Assembly (NCBI GenBank): GCA_041743085.1
Contig: JBGTNL010000033.1
Span: 124,001 to 188,000 of the forward strand
Reading direction: 5' to 3'
DNA: 64,000 nucleotides
Source of the DNA: JAFMPW01 sp041743085
GTDB taxonomy: Bacteria > Bacteroidota > Bacteroidia > Flavobacteriales > Flavobacteriaceae
Below, piece after piece: positions 26,319 to 35,048 of the stretch; the first letter of the stretch is position 1, and the number at the start of each line of letters is the position of its first letter. Both the position numbers and the translations under genes were made by a program. The notes under the pieces were generated by a model, which saw nothing but the letters and a program-made list of their open reading frames with translations, did no database searches and was not told the DNA's origin.

Positions 26319-27212
26319 TCAGTATTGAATTTCATTCCAGGTACTGGAATAAAAAGGCGCCACCCTGTTCAGCGTTTCTTTTAATTGAACGATGTCTACC
26401 TTTGGGCCATCTGAAAAGATATTCTGAATTTCTTCGGATTTAGCATCAAAAAAAGTCTGTATTAAGAAAGCATTAGGGCGACGCTTGATCATAGTTTCAA
26501 ATAAACGCATGGATCCTGCAATAACCTGTTTCCCCGTGCTGCTGTTGTCTCCGAGTATATCCAGTCCTTTTCGATGGTAATTGTACATGGCGATCCTGTA
26601 TTCTCTGAAGGTATTTGAAAGAAGGTTATCAACCAGTTCAAACCGGGTCCTGTTTTCGCTTGCAGACTGGCTCCATCCGGCAAAGTTACTTCCCTGTGCC
26701 TGAGTTACAATTTGCTGGGCCTGCTTGTAAAAATCTGTCCCCCCTTCCAGCGAAAACGTATCGGCATCGAGCCCTAGCATAATGTATACGTAATATGCCA
26801 TAACCCCCACCAAGTTGGAATCAAAGTTATTTTTGTTGAATACCAAAGGTTGAAATTCAATGTATTCAAAATTGAATTGGTTGTCCTTATAGTTGAAAAC
26901 CGGACTTTCATAAGAAGTATTAAAAACCGGCCTTGAGGACTGCAACTGTATATTGGCCGCAAACCTGTTCGATTCGTATTCGGTGACTGTGATGAACATC
27001 CGGCAATTAAGCCGCTCATTCTCCTTATATACCCTGTTTGTCCAGACATTCTTATTGACAAAATCGTTCAGAGAGCGTTCGAGGGTTTTGAATATTTGTT
27101 GATTCGTCTGCCCTATCTGATCCGAATTTACCGTAACCGTGCAATTCAGTTCCTGAGCACTTACAGACAGTGCAATAGCGAGACAAAAAAGAAGGATGAA
27201 GTAGTTACGCAT
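26319..27212 (-). CDS. porD: Type IX secretion system protein PorD (DUF4835)
   Basis: A secreted protein of about 297 residues with a cleavable signal peptide (MRNYFILLFCLAIALSVSAQ). The mature start ELNCTVTVNSDQIGQTNQQIF and the YESPVFNYKDNQFNFEYIEFQPLVFN segment are typical of DUF4835, identified in Porphyromonas as PorD, a protein needed for type IX secretion. I use the ATG at 27212 rather than the upstream in-frame 27251 because it gives a clean signal peptide. It overlaps coaBC by 8 bases. Its presence implies a type IX secretion system elsewhere in the genome. Confidence 0.85.
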   Translation of the reverse strand: MRNYFILLFCLAIALSVSAQELNCTVTVNSDQIGQTNQQIFKTLERSLNDFVNKNVWTNRVYKENERLNCRMFITVTEYESNRFAANIQLQSSRPVFNTSYESPVFNYKDNQFNFEYIEFQPLVFNKNNFDSNLVGVMAYYVYIMLGLDADTFSLEGGTDFYKQAQQIVTQAQGSNFAGWSQSASENRTRFELVDNLLSNTFREYRIAMYNYHRKGLDILGDNSSTGKQVIAGSMRLFETMIKRRPNAFLIQTFFDAKSEEIQNIFSDGPKVDIVQLKETLNRVAPFYSSTWNEIQY

Positions 27213-28410
27213 GGGTCCTTTTGATAATTTCATTCCATATATCCACGGCAACTGCCGCCTTAGTCTTTATTTCAAACGTTTTTATCCCCATATTCTTATC
27301 TATAAAGGATATTTTGTTGGTGTTCTTCCCAAAGCCTGTCCCTTCATCGTTAAGGGAATTTAAAACGATGGCATCCAAGTTCTTTTTGCTGAGTTTGCCT
27401 TTGGCATTTTCTATTTCATTTTCTGTTTCCAGGGCAAACCCGACCAAATACTGATTTTTCTTCTTTTCACCCAAAGCGTGCAATATGTCTTTATTTTTTA
27501 TGAGTTCCATGGTTAACACGTCCGAGGCTTTCTTTATTTTTTGACGGGCTGCTTTCCGGGGGCGGTAGTCTGACACTGCAGCCGCGCAAACAGCAACGTG
27601 CACATCATCGTAGTGTTTCAGGACCGCTGTGAACATCTCGTCGGCAGATACCACCGGGATCAGGTCAATTGAATGATGTGCTATGGTTAAGCGCGAGGGC
27701 CCCGAAACCAATATTACTCTGGCACCAAGATCCGCAGCCACTTTGGCCAATTCAAAGCCCATTTGCCCCGAAGAATGATTGCTGATAAAGCGAACAGGGT
27801 CTATTGCTTCCTGTGTGGGGCCGGCCGTGATCAAAACTTTTTTGCCGCTCAATGGCAGCCCGCTAGAAAGATGATCTTGCATAAAAGCAAGAATATCCTC
27901 AGGCTCTGCCATTCTGCCCTCGCCGTAAAGGCCACTTGCCAATTCCCCGATGCTTGCTGGGATCATGATGTTTCCAAAAGAAACTAACTTCTTAAAGGAG
28001 GCCTCCGTTGTAGGGTGATGGTACATATCCAAATCCATGGCCGGAGCAAAAAACACGGGGCATTTTGCCGATAAATATACCGCCAGCAATAAATTATCAC
28101 AGGTGCCGCCGGCCATTTTAGCCAAGGTGTTCGCCGTTGCCGGTGCAATTAACATGAGGTCTGCCCACAGCCCCAGTTCCACGTGATTGTTCCAATCTAC
28201 TGTTCCCTTTTCCTCCATAACAAAATTGATCAGCACCGGATTCCTGGAAAGTGTTGCAAGGGTAAGTGGGGAAACAAAAGAACCGGCACTTTCCGTTAAA
28301 ATCACTTTAACTTGAGCGCCGGCTTTGATCAATAAACGAACGAGAAAGGTAGTTTTGTAAGCGGCGATGCCTCCGGTAATGCCCAAAAGGATGTTCTTGC
28401 CGCCCAACAT
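27205..28410 (-). CDS. coaBC: Bifunctional phosphopantothenoylcysteine decarboxylase/synthetase
   Basis: Joins 4'-phosphopantothenate to cysteine and decarboxylates the product in coenzyme A synthesis. The 401 residues contain the FMN-dependent CoaC flavoprotein domain (1-180: GITGGIAAYKT, the active-site His in WNNHVEL, APAMDLDMYHHP) and the CoaB domain (about 190-400: ITAGPTQEAIDPVRFISNHSSG, AVCAAAVSDYRP, VGFALETEN). It lies between rpoZ (one base gap) and porD (8-base overlap). Confidence 0.95.
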   Translation of the reverse strand: MLGGKNILLGITGGIAAYKTTFLVRLLIKAGAQVKVILTESAGSFVSPLTLATLSRNPVLINFVMEEKGTVDWNNHVELGLWADLMLIAPATANTLAKMAGGTCDNLLLAVYLSAKCPVFFAPAMDLDMYHHPTTEASFKKLVSFGNIMIPASIGELASGLYGEGRMAEPEDILAFMQDHLSSGLPLSGKKVLITAGPTQEAIDPVRFISNHSSGQMGFELAKVAADLGARVILVSGPSRLTIAHHSIDLIPVVSADEMFTAVLKHYDDVHVAVCAAAVSDYRPRKAARQKIKKASDVLTMELIKNKDILHALGEKKKNQYLVGFALETENEIENAKGKLSKKNLDAIVLNSLNDEGTGFGKNTNKISFIDKNMGIKTFEIKTKAAVAVDIWNEIIKRTHA

Positions 28411-28411
28411 T

Positions 28412-28747
28412 TTACTGCTCGTCTTTCTCCGTATTCCTGTAGTAAATTTTATCCTCTAACCACTCCGTGACAGCCAGTGCATGAGGTTTTGGGAGTTTCT
28501 CATAAAATTTGGACACCTCAATCTGTTCCTTATTCTCAAAAACCTCCTCCAGGCTATCGCTATAGGTTGCAAATTCCTCGAGCTTTTCCAAAAGTTCCTT
28601 TTTTATCTCAGAATTGATTTGTATTGCACGCTTAGCCGAAATAGAAATGGCTTCGTAAATGTTATCGGTCTTGTTGTCGAACTCATTTCTGTTAATGGTG
28701 ACCGTTGAAACGGGGGCATTAGAATTTTTTAAATCATTCATATTCAT
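28412..28747 (-). CDS. rpoZ: RNA polymerase omega subunit (Bacteroidetes form)
   Basis: A 111-residue protein with the Rpb6/omega core TDNIYEAISISAKRAIQINSEIKKELLEKLEEF. The N-terminal half contacts RNA polymerase beta'; the acidic C-terminal part is lineage-specific. It overlaps the end of bamD by four bases and lies one base before coaBC, in the order bamD-rpoZ-coaBC-porD that I recall from other flavobacteria. Confidence 0.85.
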   Translation of the reverse strand: MNMNDLKNSNAPVSTVTINRNEFDNKTDNIYEAISISAKRAIQINSEIKKELLEKLEEFATYSDSLEEVFENKEQIEVSKFYEKLPKPHALAVTEWLEDKIYYRNTEKDEQ

Positions 28748-29574
28748 TTTGAAAGTTTTTCTTGTTCGGAATAATTCCTTAGTTCTTTATCTACTTTTTC
28801 CGCCAGATCACCGGCGTCCTTCGCATATTTACTCTCAGGATAGTATTTTATGAGATTATCATAGGCCGCTTTTGCGGTTTTCAATCGCTCTTCTTTCCGT
28901 ATGGGGGTACTGTTCAACGCCAGATTGGTCGTTGCCTCCACTTTAAGGAATAGCGCATCCTCCCTGAATATAGACCCCGGATTTTCTGAAATGAAGTTAT
29001 CGAGAGCTTCTATTGCGGATATGTTATACTCCAGGATATATGATTTACCCAGTTTGGTATATTGTTTGGCGATCTCAAAAGCTTTTCGTTCCTTTTTGGT
29101 GGTAAGTTCCTGTGCCATGCTATTGGCTTCCGCCAAATATTCCGATTCCGGATATGAATTGATAAAAGTCTGCAACTTACCAAGTGCCTTATCAGTATCT
29201 GTTTGATCCAATGAATATCTCGGTGACAGCATAAAATAGCTTTTTGCCCCTAAAAACGAGGCCTCGGCCGCTTTATCACTTTTAGGATAGGATTTTAAGA
29301 ATCTTTCAAACTGATATCCGGCAAAATTGTAATCTTTAATCTTATAGTAAGAGTTGGCCAAAAAGAACATCACCCGCTCGCCCTGTGGTTTACCCACATA
29401 CTTGGGAGCAATCTGTTCAAAAAGGCGGTTTGCGCGCTTAAAATCGCCTTTTTCGTAATATTTTTCAGCCAGATCGTATTTGGCCTTAACGTCCTCATTC
29501 TTTAAAACCTTCTGGTACTCATTGCAGGAAGACAATACCGCATACAGGCCCAAAAGAATAAAAAATCGCCTCAT
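28744..29574 (-). CDS. bamD: Outer membrane assembly lipoprotein BamD
   Basis: An outer-membrane lipoprotein of the BAM complex that inserts beta-barrel proteins. The signal peptide RRFFILLGLYAVLSSC gives a lipobox (L-S-S-C) with the acylated Cys followed by NEYQKVL. The rest is tetratricopeptide repeats (DLAEKYYEKGDFKRANRLFEQ, FLANSYYKIKDYNFAGYQFE). An in-frame ATG at 29586 adds four residues. I prefer 29574 because a TAATTTTG box at 29591-29598 would place transcription start at about the first ATG. Confidence 0.92.
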   Translation of the reverse strand: MRRFFILLGLYAVLSSCNEYQKVLKNEDVKAKYDLAEKYYEKGDFKRANRLFEQIAPKYVGKPQGERVMFFLANSYYKIKDYNFAGYQFERFLKSYPKSDKAAEASFLGAKSYFMLSPRYSLDQTDTDKALGKLQTFINSYPESEYLAEANSMAQELTTKKERKAFEIAKQYTKLGKSYILEYNISAIEALDNFISENPGSIFREDALFLKVEATTNLALNSTPIRKEERLKTAKAAYDNLIKYYPESKYAKDAGDLAEKVDKELRNYSEQEKLSK

Positions 29575-29590
29575 TTTAAAAAACATTTTG

Positions 29591-29598
29591 CAAAATTA
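29591..29598 (-). promoter_or_regulatory. Minus-10 box of the bamD operon
   Basis: TAATTTTG on the minus strand matches TAnnTTTG and lies immediately before the bamD start region. This implies a very short or absent leader and favours the second ATG. Confidence 0.45.
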
Positions 29599-29717
29599 GG
29601 GATAATTGACGGAATAAAAAACTTCTTTAACCATTAGATTTACCGGCTAAAATAGTCAGTCTCACAGCAATGCCTGTGAATATTGGCGAAGATTTAACGC
29701 TTGCGCAACAAATACTC

Positions 29718-30611
29718 TTAGTAGGCATGCACCTGGTCACACGTATTCATATAAGAGGCTATGTGCGACTTAAGATCCTGTGAAGCTTCTACCAAGGGTA
29801 ATCTTACCCGGGAAGCAGCCAATCCCAGGACTTCAAAAATAGTCTTTATCCCGGCGGGGTTCCCTTCTCTGAAGATAAGTTCCATACCTTCCTTCAACGC
29901 AAGGTGTAGCACCTCGGCTTCCTGCTTTTTTCCCTCGAGGCCAAATCGGATCATTTCTGAGAATTTTTTAGGCAACCCCTGACCCAACACAGAGATGACC
30001 CCAATTCCACCGGCCAAAACGGTTTGCAATGCCGTAAAATCGTCACCTGAAATCACTTTAAAACCTTGTGGAGCCCTATCAATAATTTCCCTCACCTGTT
30101 TCATATCGCCCGAGGCCTCCTTTATAGCCACGATATTAGTGCAATCATTGGCCAGTCTTATGACCGTTTCCGGTTGCATATTGCTTCCGGTTCGGGAAGG
30201 CACGTTGTATAGAACTATCGGTTTGGGGGAGATTGAAGCCAATAATTTGTAGTGTTGATAAATTCCCTCCTGAGTAGGCCTGTTATAATAGGGCGAAACG
30301 GATAATACCGCATCAAAATGCCGAAGGTCGGTAGTCTTCAGTTCCTCTGCCAGTTGTGCCGTGTTATTGCCTCCTATACCTATAACCAACGGCAATCTTC
30401 CGCTATTTTCGGAAACTACCGCCTGCATCACCTGTTCCTTTTCCTTTTTGCTCAGGGTTACCGATTCTCCCGTGGTCCCCAGAGCCACCAGATAATCAAC
30501 CCCACCGTCTATACAGAAACGTACAATTCGTTTTAAAGCCGATTCATCAATTGAAAGGTCGGATTTGAAGGGCGTTACGAGCGCTACTCCGGTGCCGTGT
30601 AATTTTTTCAT
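29718..30611 (-). CDS. dapA: 4-hydroxy-tetrahydrodipicolinate synthase
   Basis: Condenses pyruvate with aspartate semialdehyde in lysine and diaminopimelate synthesis. The 297-residue TIM barrel has the GTTGESVTL pyruvate site, the YYNRPTQEG Tyr motif, the Schiff-base Lys in VAIKEASGD and GDDFTALQTVLAGGIGVIS. It is followed downstream on the same strand by bamD after a 130-base gap. dapF, a later step of the same pathway, is at 47302. Confidence 0.95.
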   Translation of the reverse strand: MKKLHGTGVALVTPFKSDLSIDESALKRIVRFCIDGGVDYLVALGTTGESVTLSKKEKEQVMQAVVSENSGRLPLVIGIGGNNTAQLAEELKTTDLRHFDAVLSVSPYYNRPTQEGIYQHYKLLASISPKPIVLYNVPSRTGSNMQPETVIRLANDCTNIVAIKEASGDMKQVREIIDRAPQGFKVISGDDFTALQTVLAGGIGVISVLGQGLPKKFSEMIRFGLEGKKQEAEVLHLALKEGMELIFREGNPAGIKTIFEVLGLAASRVRLPLVEASQDLKSHIASYMNTCDQVHAY

Positions 30612-30687
30612 CTAAATAAAATTTCGCCAACCTATTGATTTAGTGTTATTTATATCGGTTGGTATTGGCAGTTTTTTAATTAATGCC

Positions 30688-30712
30688 CACCTGCCTACCG
30701 TAGGTAGGTTAT
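30688..30712. repeat. Short imperfect palindrome (CCTGCCTAC type)
   Basis: ACCTGCCTAC and GTAGGTAGGT form a near-perfect palindrome between the DUF6913 gene and dapA. It resembles the palindrome inside 37332-37378 and a decayed one near 3625-3645, so it is probably a dispersed intergenic element. Confidence 0.5.
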
Positions 30713-30718
30713 GGGCTT

Positions 30719-31258
30719 TCATACCTCAATTTCGTTCAATACCCCCAGGTATTTCTTAAGCTCCTGCTTGAAGGTTTTAAAATCTTTTATAGGTGTTTCC
30801 ACGATAATATCGTTGAAAACTCTATCCACTTCCGGAAAACCAACATTAAGGCGCGCCTTGGTCTTTATGGTCATTAGTTGGAGCAACAGATTTTCCTGTG
30901 TATAATAGTTCACTAATAGATCGTATTCCCTGCTTAAAAATTCAAGCGCATAACTGTTTTCTATTGCCCCGTTCCAGCCGAGATCCTTATCCGAGAATAC
31001 CGGGGTGGCATAGGGGGAATTCTTGTCGTAATAACTCTTATACCCAATGATCTTTACTCCATTAGGCCGCAATCCGAAATCTTCAACAAATTCGTAAAAA
31101 AGTTCGGTTTTATCGAATTTATCCATATCCACGATCACCCCAACCGAAGTTATCCCCTTGGTTCTGTTCACCGTTTCGGCCGGAGTCCTAAGCTCTTGCT
31201 TCAAGAATTTAAGGGCGGACTTGTACTTAAATTTATCTTTGAGTCCCTTTAAAAACAT
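30719..31258 (-). CDS. DUF6913 family protein
   Basis: A 179-residue soluble protein that I match to DUF6913, a Bacteroidetes family of unknown function. It begins with a basic helix (MFLKGLKDKFKYKSALKFLKQ). A predicted alpha/beta region follows (TSVGVIVDMDKFDKTELFYE, VKIIGYK, YDLLVNYYTQENLLLQLM). No signal peptide, membrane helix or catalytic signature is visible. It is divergent from the 5'-nucleotidase C-terminal gene at 31325. Confidence 0.7.
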   Translation of the reverse strand: MFLKGLKDKFKYKSALKFLKQELRTPAETVNRTKGITSVGVIVDMDKFDKTELFYEFVEDFGLRPNGVKIIGYKSYYDKNSPYATPVFSDKDLGWNGAIENSYALEFLSREYDLLVNYYTQENLLLQLMTIKTKARLNVGFPEVDRVFNDIIVETPIKDFKTFKQELKKYLGVLNEIEV

Positions 31259-31324
31259 GTACCTTTACATTTCTACAAATGTAATTAATATCCAGGCAAC
31301 TCCGAGGCGAAGATAAAGAGGAAA

Positions 31325-32092
31325 ATGAATTTAAAAATAAAACATTTTGTTATAATTATAACAATTGTCTTAAGTTTTTCCTGCCGTAGACAAGAGCGGC
31401 AAATATTGTCGGAAATCCGGGGTAAGCAGATCAAAATCAGTGATTCCATGGCACCCCTGGATTCCATAGAAACCTTCGTATCCCCTTACCGCAGCCGTAT
31501 CAATAAAGTTCTCGATAGCACCCTTGCTTACGCTCCCTATATGATCTCTAAAACAGATGGGGTCTATAACACGACTGCCGGGAATCTGATGGCCGATATT
31601 GTTTTAGAGGAGGCCGACCCAGTCTTTAAATCACGTACAGGTAAGCCTATAGATTTTGTAGTGCTCAACCATGGGGGAATACGGAGTATAATCTCTCAGG
31701 GAAACGTTTCTGCCCGGTCTGCTTATGAGGTAATGCCTTTTGATAACTCTATCGTAGTGGTAGCACTCAAAGGAAAGTCCGTTCGCGAGCTGGTGGCTTA
31801 TTTGATACGATCAGATCGTCCAAATCCGGTTGCAGGAATTCAGATCGTACTCAACAGGGACAACAGTCTCAGATCCGTAAATATAAATAAAGCCCCTTTT
31901 GATGAGAATCGCACTTACTATGTGGCAACATCAAGCTATCTGGCAGAAGGCGGGGATAATATGGGTTTCTTTAAGGATGGTTTAAATATTACGGAAACTA
32001 ATTATCTTATCCGAAATGCCCTGATCGACTATTTTAAAAAGGCAGATACCATAGTGCCCGTTGTGGATGATCGCTTTATGAAGTTAAATTAG
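31325..32092 (+). CDS. 5'-nucleotidase C-terminal domain protein
   Basis: 255 residues with an N-terminal signal peptide ending in a lipobox-like VLSFSC at about residue 20, so probably an exported lipoprotein. The remainder is a 5'-nucleotidase C-terminal (substrate-binding) domain: TTAGNLMADIV, VLNHGGIRS, YEVMPFDNSIVVVALKG and the C-terminal TSSYLAEGGDNMGFF. It lacks the metallophosphatase domain, which is encoded by the next gene at 32440. Together they make a UshA-like enzyme split into two chains. Nucleotide or sugar-nucleotide salvage in the periplasm is the likely role. Confidence 0.88.
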   Translation: MNLKIKHFVIIITIVLSFSCRRQERQILSEIRGKQIKISDSMAPLDSIETFVSPYRSRINKVLDSTLAYAPYMISKTDGVYNTTAGNLMADIVLEEADPVFKSRTGKPIDFVVLNHGGIRSIISQGNVSARSAYEVMPFDNSIVVVALKGKSVRELVAYLIRSDRPNPVAGIQIVLNRDNSLRSVNINKAPFDENRTYYVATSSYLAEGGDNMGFFKDGLNITETNYLIRNALIDYFKKADTIVPVVDDRFMKLN

Positions 32093-32439
32093 AAACCAAA
32101 CCATGGATTGGAAATCCATCAGTTCTGAAAAACAGTGTAATTGCAGAGATTAGTTGTGTTGTCTTATTTGTTATAATGATTTTCCGCTATTGTACCCGTA
32201 ATTTTAAATTCTATGTTTTTGTCACCTTGAGCCCATTTGAAAGGCCGGGAAAAACATCTCGACTGAGTCCTATATGACAGATAAATCGGAAACCGGTACA
32301 ATACCCGATATGCAAATTTGTTGTATAGTCGAGGGTTTTTACGACTCAATAACCTTACAACCCTTAGATTAAATTATAATAGAAAGTGGAAGTGTACCCG
32401 CGGGCTGGCGGACATAGTTTCACATAACGATTGTGACCA
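32093..32439. other. Gap between the two 5'-nucleotidase genes
   Basis: About 350 bases with no gene. It contains a hairpin at 32104-32120 (ATGGATT-gga-AATCCAT) just after the upstream stop, and the GTCA...TGAC bounded repeat at 32221-32278. No matching promoter pair is seen. Confidence 0.5.
32221..32278. repeat. 58-base imperfect inverted repeat bounded by GTCA and TGAC
   Basis: The left arm GTCACCTTGAGC and the right arm (GTCATATAGGACTCAGTCGAG when complemented) are imperfectly related, with TTGAAAGG and CTCGACTGAG blocks inside. It resembles the GTCA-type palindromes that I recall as dispersed intergenic elements in Bacteroidetes. Confidence 0.45.
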
Positions 32440-33354
32440 ATGAACAGAAGAACCTTTTTAAAAACTAGCGGTGCAAGTTCTGCCTTCTTAGGTTTGGGCG
32501 GTTTCAGCCTGAACTCCTGCAACGCTTTTGGAAAGAAGCACATTACCGTTCTACATACCAATGATGTACATAGTCATATAGATCCCTTCCCCGGAGATCA
32601 TTCCCAATACCCCAACCTCGGGGGTTTGGCCCGCAGAGCGACCCTTATTGAGCAGATCCGGCTCGAAAATCCGAATACACTACTACTGGATGCGGGCGAT
32701 ATTTTTCAGGGCACACCCTATTTTAATTTTTATGGAGGCGAATTGGAATTTAAATTAATGAGTAAGTTAAAGTACGATGCAGCCACCATCGGCAATCATG
32801 ATTTTGACAACGGCTTAGATGGCCTTCTTGCCCAGATGCCCAATGCCGAATTCAAAATGCTCTCGGCCAACTATGACTTTACAAATACGGTAATGAACGG
32901 TTTTGTGGAGCCGTATACTATCTATATTATGGACGACCTTAAAATAGGCGTTTTTGGCCTCGGTATTCAGCTGGAAGGCCTGGTGAGTGAATCACTCTAC
33001 AAAGAGACAAAATACCTCGATCCTATCGAAATTGCACAGGACATGAGCAGGGGCTTAAAGGAAGAACAAGGATGTGATGTGGTTATCTGCCTCTCACATT
33101 TGGGCTACGAATATCAGCACGAGATCCAAAAACCCAGCGATCTTACACTTGCCACCGGTACCGAGAATATTGACCTGATTATAGGTGGCCACACACATAC
33201 TTTTTTAGAGGATCCGGTAGTAAAACGCAACCTTAAGGATCAGGAGGTACTGATAAACCAGGTAGGTTGTTTCGGACTTAATTTAGGCCGTATTGATTTT
33301 TATTATGACTTGGAAGACAAGGTCGTGGGAAACGGGGTAAGTATTAAAGTTTAA
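32440..33354 (+). CDS. Tat-exported metallophosphatase (5'-nucleotidase N-terminal domain)
   Basis: 304 residues. A twin-arginine signal, MNRRTFLKTSGASSAFLG, ends in a lipobox-like LNSC. The calcineurin-like phosphoesterase domain shows the metal ligands in VLHTNDVHSHIDPF, DAGDIFQGTP, TIGNHDFDNG, ICLSHLGYE and IGGHTHTF. Only the N-terminal half of a UshA-type nucleotidase is present. Its partner C-terminal domain is the preceding gene. Tat export suggests folding with metal in the cytoplasm. A broken gene converges on its 3' end. Confidence 0.9.
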   Translation: MNRRTFLKTSGASSAFLGLGGFSLNSCNAFGKKHITVLHTNDVHSHIDPFPGDHSQYPNLGGLARRATLIEQIRLENPNTLLLDAGDIFQGTPYFNFYGGELEFKLMSKLKYDAATIGNHDFDNGLDGLLAQMPNAEFKMLSANYDFTNTVMNGFVEPYTIYIMDDLKIGVFGLGIQLEGLVSESLYKETKYLDPIEIAQDMSRGLKEEQGCDVVICLSHLGYEYQHEIQKPSDLTLATGTENIDLIIGGHTHTFLEDPVVKRNLKDQEVLINQVGCFGLNLGRIDFYYDLEDKVVGNGVSIKV

Positions 33355-33356
33355 AC

Positions 33357-33653
33357 TCAGCTGACATTCTCCACCAACTCCCTTGATTCTTCTCTTAAAC
33401 TGATATCAGGGAAGGGCTTGTTTGCCAGGCGGTACCAATATCGGGCATTCCCTTCATCGCCTTCTTTTCGGTGCAGGTAAGCGTGTACCCAGGCAGCTTA
33501 TTTCATATCGGAACCATCTACAAGATCATGGGCCGCCTTCCAGTTGCCTTTGGCATCCCACCAGAGCGCTTTTAAGCACACACTCCAATGGTTTAGAGGC
33601 GATTCATTATCAAGCGTTTCAAGAAAATGGTCATAGTTTTTTGAATTACTCAT
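33357..33653 (-). pseudogene. Small conserved gene interrupted by an in-frame TAA
   Basis: Translating the minus strand from the ATG at 33653 gives 51 codons to a TAA at 33498-33500. The same frame then continues for 46 more codons to a TGA at 33357. Both halves look like one small family: the first contains HWSVCLKALWWDAKGNWKAA and HDLVDGSD, the second AAWVHAYLHRKEGDEG and ARYWYRLANKPFP. I recall intact homologues of about 95-100 residues with this order. One base change (for example GAA or CAA to TAA) explains the break. A sequencing error is possible. The function is unknown. Confidence 0.75.
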
Positions 33654-33728
33654 AAGCCGTATTGTCTTTTAAACCTTATGCTAAAATTACCTAAATTCAC
33701 GGAAACGGAAGCGCTTCTTTAAAATAGT

Positions 33729-34979
33729 ATGTACGTAAATTGGCAATTATTAAAAAGGCTTACGCCCTATTTCATCTGTCTTGTCATAGTGGGGATCTTA
33801 CTGCAGATCCATATGTCCAGGGAAGTGGACAGCATGTTGAATGAAAGGAATACGATAATTTCCAATGGTTTTTTGACTTCCCAGATCAATTATCACAAAA
33901 CTTTTGCGCCTTTTGCGAGAAGGCCAATGACTTCCGCACTAATAGAAACAACTGCAAACTCCTTTAACATTTCCCTGGGCAAAGCCTTTATCTGGGTAAA
34001 CTTTACACTGCTTTTTATAAGCGGGGTACTTCTTTATTATTTATCCCGGATCCTGAATCAAAGCCGGTTGTATTCCAACCTGAATATCATTTTTTACTTT
34101 CTTACTTTTTCCTTGTTATTCGCCTTTTTCCCACCGATATTCACTTATGACGAGCCGCTTCAGTATTGCTTTGTTTTTATGAGCCTGATAGCATTTTTTA
34201 AGCAAAAATGGGTAGCCTACATTTGTTTTTTTACATTAGCCATGATCGCTCGGGAAAGCAGTATTTTTCTATTGCCGGGCCTGGGGCTGTTTCCCCAAAT
34301 CCACAATCATAACGGACCCTCCCTATTTTCAACAACTCATTTAAAACGCTTGGTGATACTCTTTTTTCCAGTCGTTCTTTATGCGGCCTTTATCTTTTTC
34401 TTTCTTCAGAAAAATGCATTGTGGGGTGGAACCATGGATGAAATGACGAGCCGGTTTTCCTGTTTTTCGGAAAACTTCAGGAATCGGCAAAATTCGGTTG
34501 AAACTGTCGCTTCCCTTTTAATGACCTTAGGTCCCTTCGCTTATTTCCTTGTCCTATATTTTAAAAATAATAGCCCTTATTTATTGGAAAAAAAGCTGGC
34601 ACGGGCATTTCTATTGACATGTGCTATTAACACGGTTATAGTAATCACCGCTACCTTTGCACGCGAAGCGCGGCTTTTTGCCCTCCCTCTCTTTTTCGTC
34701 TGGCCAGTGTTCAGCGCTATTTTTTGGAAGGAGGTGGAACCAATAGCATCGCTCAGATTACTTCGGGAATTTTTAAGAAGATGGCCCTACCTGATCATCT
34801 TTTTGTTTGCAACCTTTATCAATTATCTAATATCATTTAAAATATATGAGCCAAATTTTCCGGGGAAGGACAATTATTTTAACGAATACCTCTTCTGTAT
34901 TACTTTTGTCTTAAGTTTTCATTTTATATTGAGACGATTAAATGGCAAACTCAGGCTGGGTGAAGAGGCAAACGGATGA
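33729..34979 (+). CDS. Polytopic inner-membrane protein of unknown function
   Basis: A 416-residue protein with roughly nine to eleven hydrophobic segments. The first is at about 12-28; others are around 85-105, 118-140, 148-162, 165-185, 215-232 and in the C-terminal third. A soluble loop of about 60 residues follows the first helix (NERNTIISNGFLTSQINYHK). The TYDEPLQY and ARESSIF motifs in short loops recall GT-C glycosyltransferases or O-antigen polymerase-like proteins, but the match is too weak to name it. It stands alone between the broken gene and ligA. Confidence 0.65.
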   Translation: MYVNWQLLKRLTPYFICLVIVGILLQIHMSREVDSMLNERNTIISNGFLTSQINYHKTFAPFARRPMTSALIETTANSFNISLGKAFIWVNFTLLFISGVLLYYLSRILNQSRLYSNLNIIFYFLTFSLLFAFFPPIFTYDEPLQYCFVFMSLIAFFKQKWVAYICFFTLAMIARESSIFLLPGLGLFPQIHNHNGPSLFSTTHLKRLVILFFPVVLYAAFIFFFLQKNALWGGTMDEMTSRFSCFSENFRNRQNSVETVASLLMTLGPFAYFLVLYFKNNSPYLLEKKLARAFLLTCAINTVIVITATFAREARLFALPLFFVWPVFSAIFWKEVEPIASLRLLREFLRRWPYLIIFLFATFINYLISFKIYEPNFPGKDNYFNEYLFCITFVLSFHFILRRLNGKLRLGEEANG

Positions 34980-35048
34980 AAGCCTGAATGATTATTGATT
35001 GACAACATTATGGGGTAGGGTTCACGGCGTATCCCTCGGTAGTAAGAC

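Noticed and set aside
33498..33500. Programmed readthrough at the in-frame TAA
   Set aside because: No stop-proximal signal is seen and TAA is the least leaky stop; a simple mutation is more likely.
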